Under the pieces are notes generated by a model. The model had not been told where the DNA came from. It ran no database searches and worked only from the letters and a program-made list of their open reading frames with translations. Below are positions 33,851 to 64,000 of a stretch of 64,000 nt of DNA, piece by piece (position 1 is the first letter of the stretch; every line of letters begins with the position of its first letter). The stretch spans positions 6,346,501 through 6,410,500 of the forward strand of contig OZ024869.1 in NCBI GenBank assembly GCA_964017185.1, written 5' to 3'. The stretch comes from Rugalucina vietnamica (lineage: Eukaryota; Mollusca; Bivalvia; Lucinida; Lucinidae). Both the position numbers and the translations under genes were made by a program.

Positions 33851-36109
33851 ATTTAATTTAGGAAATTTTGTTTAATTTTAGAATAAGCTGGTACAGATAG
33901 AAGATTATACATAAGTAATCTACTGTCAAGCAATGCTGTTTATAAAGCATTGCAAATAATTACAACGCTAGGAACATTTTAACTTTCGCCTGACTGTTTT
34001 AAAAGTAAAGGTAGAAAATAGTGGCATTCAGATATGGTAGAATAGGATGCGATGATTAGGATTGGGTTTCACGTAGTATGACGACATGTTAAAAGGCGGT
34101 TGGCTGTGTAGGACATGTGTAGAGACTAAAATATGGGTTGATGTGGCATGCAGTGGGGTTGGATAGGGGTTACAATCGATAATGTGGGGATTTAAGTAGG
34201 TTTAATCTGGTTTGGCTATGGATCCACTCCCTAGTCAACAAATCTTCAGTCATATTGTGATGTAGCAACTACTCTCTTTTGGTGCTTATCTAAATAGAGT
34301 CATAAGAGGAAATGTTTTTGTTCTGATGTAACAGCTGCGTGTGAAGCTAACACTCGCTGTAGAAGCCGGTTTGTATCTCAAAGCAGTAGAAATGTGCAGT
34401 ATAGCTAACACGACCACACAGTTTATTCCGTCTCCATTTTAGATTTATCCGCGATTCTCTATTTCATCCATCCGTAAATCTTTATATTCAACGCAGATGT
34501 CCACAAATCCATCAGATGAGTTGTTTATCTTTGAAACCAAATGCAAGAGTTTGAAAACTGCTAAGTGTCCGGTACAGCAGGAATAGGATGGGGAGGGTAT
34601 AATAAGACTTATATGATCTTGCTGGTAACTGGTCACAATTATAAAATCTTTCAAGCTTTGTGGAATGCAATTTTGGGACAGTATGCTGAATTTAATAGGT
34701 TGTGTTCGGCTGATCACTGTCTCAGTAGAGAAGTGACTTTTAATTGTTCGAACATGAAAAATAAAATGTGCCTTTGTGGCGATTTTAAACAAAAAGTTGT
34801 AATACCCATGAAATGCCAAATGACTATGAAACCACACTGAATGCCTATGGAGAAATTCAATTACTGGTCTGTGGATCCCAAACCCTTAGCAATCACAAGA
34901 TCGCGATCTTCTACTTCTCCTTTAAGTGAGAACAGAAACACTGAAACCAGCACTGATATTAAGATAAAATAAAGCGAAAATAAAACATCTTGTGAGTTTA
35001 GGGCTGTAAATGTTTTATAGGTTATACCAATGCAATGAAGAATCCTAGTGATTTGGCAAGCATCAGTACTTCATTCCACAGAGCACTCAGAAGCCGGAAG
35101 GTTCGGAGAGACTGACCTTTTTTTTTACTATATATCTAGATCTAGCATTCCGTTTTCTGTTCCTGTTTTCTCTGTTGGAACTTTGCAGGACGGTCGATCA
35201 TTGCAGTAGCACTGTTAGTTAGGACAGTTCAGTTATTGATGTGGTTGGTCGTGTGAAGTTCCAGTTACACAGCCTCACACAGCGTCTGTTATGAATCTTA
35301 TTCATTTTAAAGTGATGATCTTTCACATACACCATTGCAGAAAGGCATACATGAAGATAATATAAGACTTACATGAATTGGTAACTGTTCACAATGATAC
35401 AATGAACCTATTATGTATTGGTGTTCTTGCAACTGCATATCTAGAAATCGTTATCCGCCACCATGCCAGATACCATTCTCTCCAGCTTTGTCCGAAAGTG
35501 CATTCACGACCGACAAAATAAATGAAAAGAATGGAACGAAAACCCGGTAGATGGATAAGCGTACTTGGTGATAATATCGCTTACTGATTTTCTTTGTCTG
35601 GATATGGCCGACTCCTGGTCAATCCTCGCATTGTTTGTACTCCTGGTCAATGCTCACTTGATAGGGTTTATATATGCTATATTAAGGCATCTTTTTCACA
35701 GATACAATATGTTGATGACTAACTGGGGTAGAGGAAAGACATTATACCTCTTGTTTTTTAGGGGTATGCATGTGAAACCACTACAACTAGGATGTGACAG
35801 CATAATTGAACACATGTATCTGCAATAGTATATTTGTAGGTAACTCATGAATCGTGAACCATACCCCTGATTAATCTCGAAATCCAACAATCAAAAGCTA
35901 AAATGGCAGTGGCATGTTTCACAATATATGCAAAAATTCAGTTACTATAAAGAATAACACAAATGTTCTTTTACAGTATGGTTATCTCCCTTTATTTGTC
36001 ATTTAGGGATACATCAAATTGATTCGTAGTAATGTTATGTGCAAGGCTATATATGCTTTAATTTCCCATTTATGTGACCTTCAGCGCGATAAATAACAGC
36101 AGGAGTGTA
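33851..36109. other. Unassigned sequence
   Basis: No gene, RNA or element recognised. Open frames of up to 130 codons (for example 34445-34837 minus) have no family features and probably arise by chance. Confidence 0.5.
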
Positions 36110-36480
36110 TTTTGGGTTACTTTCATTTACATGCACTATTTTGGCTGCCATTTTGGACGCCATCTTGTATCTAACAAACTGTCCAATGATAAGATGATGC
36201 ACATGATTTTATTTTCACAATTTATTGACCACAAAAGAGCCGTTAAGAAATAACATGAGTGTTATATGGGTCCATTTTATGTAAATAACACTTTTGGCCG
36301 CTATCTTGGTCGCCATCTTGTATCTAACAAAATGTCCAATGATGAAATGATTCATATAATTAAATTTCACAATTTATTGACCAAAAAAGAGCAATTTAGA
36401 AATAATACGAGTGTTAGATGGGTCCATTTCGTATAAATAACACGTTTGATCGCCATCTTGGACGCCATCTTGATTTCAGC
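36110..36480. repeat. Tandem repeat, period about 150 bases, three units
   Basis: 'gccatcttgtatctaacaaa', 'tgtccaatgat' and 'cacaatttattgaccaaaa' recur at about 36160, 36310 and, in part, 36455. The last unit joins the 'gttgcccaaggatgcc' block. Confidence 0.8.
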
Positions 36481-36624
36481 GAGTTGCCCAAGGATGCCAG
36501 AGTGGCATCACTTGGTTTTGTAATGCACTATGTATCCTCTTTCAAAAAATGCAAAAACATTTTCTATAGACGGTATTGCACGCTTTGGCTGATATTTTAG
36601 GTTTCTGTGCCGGACTATTCTCGG

Positions 36625-36720
36625 CTTTCAGTCGAAAAATACCCTGTGAAACCACTGAGCCTGGAAGGTGACAGTCAAAGCATTGGTACATACCAATGCA
36701 GGAACCATTGATAGTTTTAG
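36625..36720 (-). mobile_element. tRNA-derived SINE, middle fragment
   Basis: 'aataccctgtgaaaccactg' through 'gaaccattgatagtttt' matches 39694-39780 of the complete SINE copy in the same orientation. Both ends are missing. Confidence 0.8.
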
Positions 36721-36832
36721 AAGATCTCTCCCAGTTCAACCCTGAAACTATATCCATATTCAAAACTGACTGTAACCCCTAGAAATGCACGATTTTAATC
36801 CAATTTATCAATGCACAACACACAAGCACACA

Positions 36833-36841
36833 CACTCTCTC

Positions 36842-36890
<49 letters not shown>
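36833..36890. repeat. (CT)n microsatellite
   Basis: CT dinucleotides with two TG interruptions near its start. Confidence 0.97.
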
Positions 36891-36892
<2 letters not shown>

Positions 36893-37187
36893 GACACAAA
36901 TCACATTAACCTACATATACAATTACCAGGTCAGACAGGTTATACAACTTTTTACATACAAGATAAAAGATCTTTATTTTAAATAACTAGTAACGTAAAC
37001 ATCAAGTTTTAATTACAATGTGCACACCTCTGATTGATATACATATTGTAACTGTTGCTATACACATTTTCCTCTGTTTCTGTCTTCAGGTACACCAATT
37101 CATTCACTGACTACACAGAATTTGAGAGCTTGTACATTATGTGAATAAAGTGTTAAGAAAAAATAAAAAAAAAATAAATATTGATAG

Positions 37188-37863
<676 letters not shown>

Positions 37864-38032
37864 AATAATCAATATTTTTTACTTAAACAATATTTTATCT
37901 TGTAGTCTTAGTTTACAAAATTCATGGATCCTATGCTTGTACAGCTCAGTTTGTGTCTGACCTGTTCGGAAACGACATTGTTGGTTTTCTCATAACGTGG
38001 CTCATTTATTTATTTATTTCAGCAGAACCACT

Positions 38033-60730
<22,698 letters not shown>

Positions 60731-60897
60731 GATATCTGTTATGCTTTGTGATATGGCTAGAACACCATAAAGGAGTTTCCAAGTCCAGATGTTTTGTAGA
60801 AAAAGGATTCAAGTCACAAAGTGGGATGCTTTGTGTTCATTCTGCCTGCATTTTCTACAATAACTCAGTGAAAATTATGGTCACCAAATGAGGTTAC

Positions 60898-60903
60898 AAT
60901 AAA
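60898..60903 (+). promoter_or_regulatory. AATAAA polyadenylation signal for DHX8
   Basis: Canonical AATAAA 168 bases after the TAA stop, followed by GT-rich sequence. It is the first such hexamer downstream of the stop, so the 3' UTR is probably about 190 bases. No cleavage site can be fixed from sequence alone. Confidence 0.7.
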
Positions 60904-60949
60904 GCCCTGTAAGCAGTACTGGATGTCAGTATGTTTTCATCACCAGGTA

Positions 60950-61478
60950 TGGTTGCTTGGGGTGATTGATCCCAACTGGCACAGCTTTAGCAGGAAACAT
61001 TTACTCCCCATTGTACAGGTTATCTTCCTGTGTGCTGTATCCTTGAGCAAGCAACACATTTGAAGCTCCGTTAGTGTAGTACTGGTTCAATATTGGTGCA
61101 ATGTTAAGCTATCAGCAAACTAAGACAATTTTTTTGTTAACTGAATATGGCATTTTTTGGCACCTATAAATTCTTATAGATTTTATTGGTTGCTCTCAGA
61201 CTTCAATTATAATATTTTAAGCATGTGAAAATCAGATTTCAAGATTTTTTAATGTCACAAAATTTTCAGATGCCTTAATAAAAACCACATGTATATTCTT
61301 AATTTTATTGGAAGTTTTAACAATAAATGTACAGAAAAAAATAATGTCGGTCATACGTGTACAAGACGCATATTTATTGATAAATTACTACTGGTAATGA
61401 TTGTGTAACAAAAACCTAATTTGTGGGTACTCACTAGAATTGTTTAAATTGGGTACTCTTATGAGCAAGAACAGTAGT
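60950..61478. other. Downstream of DHX8: SINE-like scrap and unassigned sequence
   Basis: 'gggtgattgatcccaactgg' and 'gtatccttgagcaagcaaca' (60959-61060) resemble tRNA-derived SINE debris. 'ttgtgggtactcactagaat' at 61420 resembles the palindromic repeat family. No gene. Confidence 0.45.
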
Positions 61479-62480
61479 TATACCCCCGGCATTTATGCCG
61501 ACGGGTATATAGTTTTCGCTTTTCCGTTTGTCCGTTCGTCTGTTCGTATGTTCGTTAGTTCGTTCGTTCGTTAGTTCAGTAGAATTTGTGTCAAAGTTTT
61601 GGTTAAAGTTTCTCTAGTGGTGTATATCTCATGCAGTTATAGTCATAAACCATTCATATTTGGACCATAGGTACCCTATAGGGTTTGCCTTGTTTCCATG
61701 AGTTCGGACCCCAGGGTCCATGCCCGGGGGTGGGGCTAGAGATCAAAATCTAGGTCACCTTTAATTTGCGACAAAGTTTTGGTTAAAGTTTCTCTAGTGG
61801 TGTATATCTCAAGAACCATTTATCAGAAATCATTCATATTTGGACTTTAGGTACCCTATTGGGTTAGCTTTGATTCCAAGTGTACGGACCCCAGGGTCCA
61901 TGCCTGGGGGTGGGGCTAGAGTTCAAAATCTAGGTCACCTTTAATTTGCGTCAAAGTTTTGGTTAAAGTTTCTCTAATGGTGTATATCTCATGAGCCAAT
62001 TTTCAGAAATCATTCATATTTGGACTTTAGGTACCCTATAGGGTTTGCTTTGTTTCCGTGAGTTCAGACCTGAGGGTCCATGCTCGGGGGGTGGGGCTAG
62101 AGTTCAAAATCTAGGTCACCTTGAAAATGTGCTATTTACATAGTGTTTTTTTCTTCTCTAAGTTCATATATTAACAAAGACTCCTATTCGGATCATAGAT
62201 ACCCTTTAGGGTTGAATTAAATTCCATGGCACCAAACTCTAGGGGTGGGGCTGGAGGTCAAAATCTAGGACACATTTATAAAATACAGAATATTTACCAA
62301 GATTAATATTCTGTAGGTCTATATCTTGACAACCATTTGTCAGAAAGCATTCATACTTATAACATAGGTACCACATAAGGGTTAGACCCAAGGGTCCATG
62401 CATGGGGGTGGGGGTGGGATGGACCCAAGGGTCCATGCATGGGGTGCGGGTGGGACTTGAGGTCAAGGTCTGGGGCATTT

Positions 62481-62522
<42 letters not shown>

Positions 62523-62848
62523 ATGACATTATTTTCATTCCAATCTAGGACTGAGGACCTGACCCATAATGTCCGTGGATTATGTCCTAGATTGAGTATA
62601 CACGTCAGCTCTGTATACTGCTCTAAAATAGATCTGTCATTCTAAAACACCAATCCCCCATGTTTGTATGTAATGTGCTTTACAGTGCTTATTTCTAAAG
62701 TGTACTTGATAAGGGTACTGTCTTTCATTGGGGTTTGAGGTTCAATGTCAGGGGTGAGCATGTGCAGGGTTGTATAGGTAGGGGGTAGGGAGGGGGCTTT
62801 GTGGCTACCAGCCGGGGGTATACGTGCCTCTCAAGGCACTTTTTCTAG
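61479..62848 (+). mobile_element. Rolling-circle-like repeat, second family (TATACCCCCGGC), complete
   Basis: 5' stem TATACCCCCGGCAT paired with ATGCCGACGGGTATA, then a CCGTTTGTCCGTTCGTCTGT block, then units with period about 180 bases ('caaagttttggttaaagttt' at about 61591, 61770, 61949). The 3' end has CCGGGGGTATA (inverted partner of the 5' end), hairpin GTGCCTCTCAAGGCAC and TTTTTCTAG. Preceded by T, followed by TT. A poly-T tract (62482-62518) and a small palindrome (62519-62648) lie inside. Confidence 0.8.
62482..62518. repeat. Poly-T tract
   Basis: A nearly pure run of about 37 thymines beside a small palindromic insert with TTAGAATGACA-like ends (62519-62648), possibly its tail. Confidence 0.9.
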
Positions 62849-62869
62849 TTGATTTGGAAATTCATTCCG

Positions 62870-63090
62870 TTGGGAGAAAACCAACAATGTGGTTTTCGAA
62901 CAAGTCTGAGACAAACGAAGCTGTACAAGCACAGAAGATGGCTAGAGGCTGGAAATTTCGCATTTAGAAAGTAGAGGGATTGTACTATCCGTGTAGTGAA
63001 ACCAAAGGCGCTGATCAGCTTTGTAGTTACTGCGCCTTTGGTTTCGCATATGGAGATTGTTTGTTTTCACATGAGGCGGCTCATATTTCA
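62870..63090. mobile_element. TGAGCC hairpin MITE, 3' flank of DHX8
   Basis: 'gggagaaaaccaacaatgtg' at the left and 'atgaggcggctcat' at the right. The hairpin at 62998-63046 has lost part of its inner stem (GAAACCAAAGGCG ... CGCCTTTGGTTTC). Confidence 0.8.
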
Positions 63091-63332
63091 TGCTCCTTAA
63101 TATGTTGCAATAAATCATGTCAAAGTCATTGGCATCGTTACTTTTTCCAGCTTTTACCTATACATGTATGAATGTATATTACTTAATTTTACTGATAAGT
63201 AATGCTTTTTGTTCCCTACCTGATTCTATAATTTTATGTGTACTCATACTTTACCTCATAGTAGTAGTTACCATTCAAGTTCAGGAGATGACAAAGACAC
63301 TGGCACAACTGTCAACTTCTCATTTTGAAAAC

Positions 63333-63590
63333 ATGCCCATGTAATATACAGAGATTTTTAAAGTTGTAAAAATGGAAAAAATTTCAATAGAAAATTTTTG
63401 ATATATTTCTTATTTTTGCTCAGATAGACGTTAGAACTGCCTCACTGAGGCGGTTCTAATGAGTGCCAACACATTCTATGTTTTGGAGCAAAAATAAGAA
63501 ATATAGGTATACCCCTGAAAACCCCAGTTTTTTTTATACAAAAGTGGGGTTTAAAGGGGGTATACATTTAACAGACATGTTTTCCTGATG
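63333..63590 (+). repeat. Palindromic repeat family 'ATTGTGGGTAC', copy 2
   Basis: 'catgcccatgtaatatacag', 'cttatttttgctcag', inner stem GAACTGCCTCACTGAGGCGGTTC, 'atgttttggagcaaaaataa', 'tatacccctgaaaacccca' and 'gggggtatac'. The outer 'acatagattgtgggtac' arm is partly deleted on the left. Confidence 0.82.
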
Positions 63591-64000
63591 TCTTGACTTC
63601 TGATGGAGTAATGATGGTAATTCATCAAGGAATAGCAAGTGACAACCATTAAACAATATTTCATATATTTTATTGAGATGATAAACAGAAGCTGCCTGAA
63701 AAACAGATCACAGAAATTATAAACAAACAAACAATGAGGTATCTTTAATGATGTATTAATTTTATACCCTTTTGGAATAAACTGGTAAGTTTAGCATATT
63801 TCTGTACACAATTGAATTGAGCATGACGAGATATTTAAATCCTGTAGTAATTTGATACCCTAGATCCGGAAATATTTGTGATTAACATAATTTTTGCTAT
63901 TATTTGCGAATTGGTTGCCTCGCGAATTCAAAGTTCTTGCTAATAAAGAGTCACTATAAACTCTATAGAATACACAGACGCTCGCGAATTCAAGAACTCA
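63591..64000. other. Unassigned sequence at the window end
   Basis: No gene. 'ctcgcgaattcaaagttc' (63919) and 'ctcgcgaattcaagaactca' (63981-64000) form a direct repeat, perhaps the edge of an element continuing outside the window. Confidence 0.4.

Noticed and set aside
34445-34840. Overlapping 130-codon and 91-codon frames on opposite strands
   Set aside because: No family features and no splice or codon-bias support; consistent with chance in AT-rich DNA.

Overview
This is a 64 kb stretch of an AT-rich metazoan nuclear genome. The repeats (tRNA-derived SINEs, rolling-circle-like repeats starting AGCTCACCTGAGCC or TATACCCCCGGC, LINEs carrying 2A-like peptides, a Penelope-like fragment) and the vertebrate-like 23-exon gene structure point to a lophotrochozoan, most probably a bivalve mollusc. 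I cannot fix the species.

One cellular gene is present and it looks intact: an orthologue of the spliceosomal DEAH-box RNA helicase DHX8/PRP22, on the + strand at 38033-60730. I placed 23 coding exons. All 22 introns are GT-AG and the phases agree throughout, giving a 1222-residue protein (human DHX8 is 1220). An AATAAA lies 168 bases past the stop.

Everything else is repeat or unassigned DNA. 1-1380: degenerate tandem repeat. 3290-11887: nested insertions (rolling-circle-like repeat, interrupted by a 7.46 kb TIR element with 6-bp target duplications, interrupted by a second rolling-circle-like repeat, interrupted by a LINE whose reverse transcriptase is missing). 12485-17425: a CAGGG MITE, LINE debris, a 1.69 kb foldback element with 7-bp target duplications and a complete tRNA-derived SINE. 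18817-26275: a graveyard of minus-strand retroelements, including one nearly intact LINE (2A-like peptide, PHD fingers, APE endonuclease, reverse transcriptase) with two nonsense codons and one frameshift. 26345-33299: MITEs, clustered GC-rich palindromes and a 2.2 kb rolling-circle-like repeat. 33300-38032: decayed repeats and a 671-base uninterrupted TG tract just upstream of the helicase. 60731-64000: the helicase 3' end, a second rolling-circle-like family and MITEs.

The helicase introns have also taken up many elements: two rolling-circle-like repeats, hairpin MITEs, a foldback MITE, a partial exon duplication, and one repeat family seen four times, three of them just upstream of 3' splice sites. 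The most informative observations are structural. Unrelated repeat families share one rolling-circle-like architecture, one insertion into a known repeat exposes the element ends, and a hairpin MITE family shows paired changes in its two arms.
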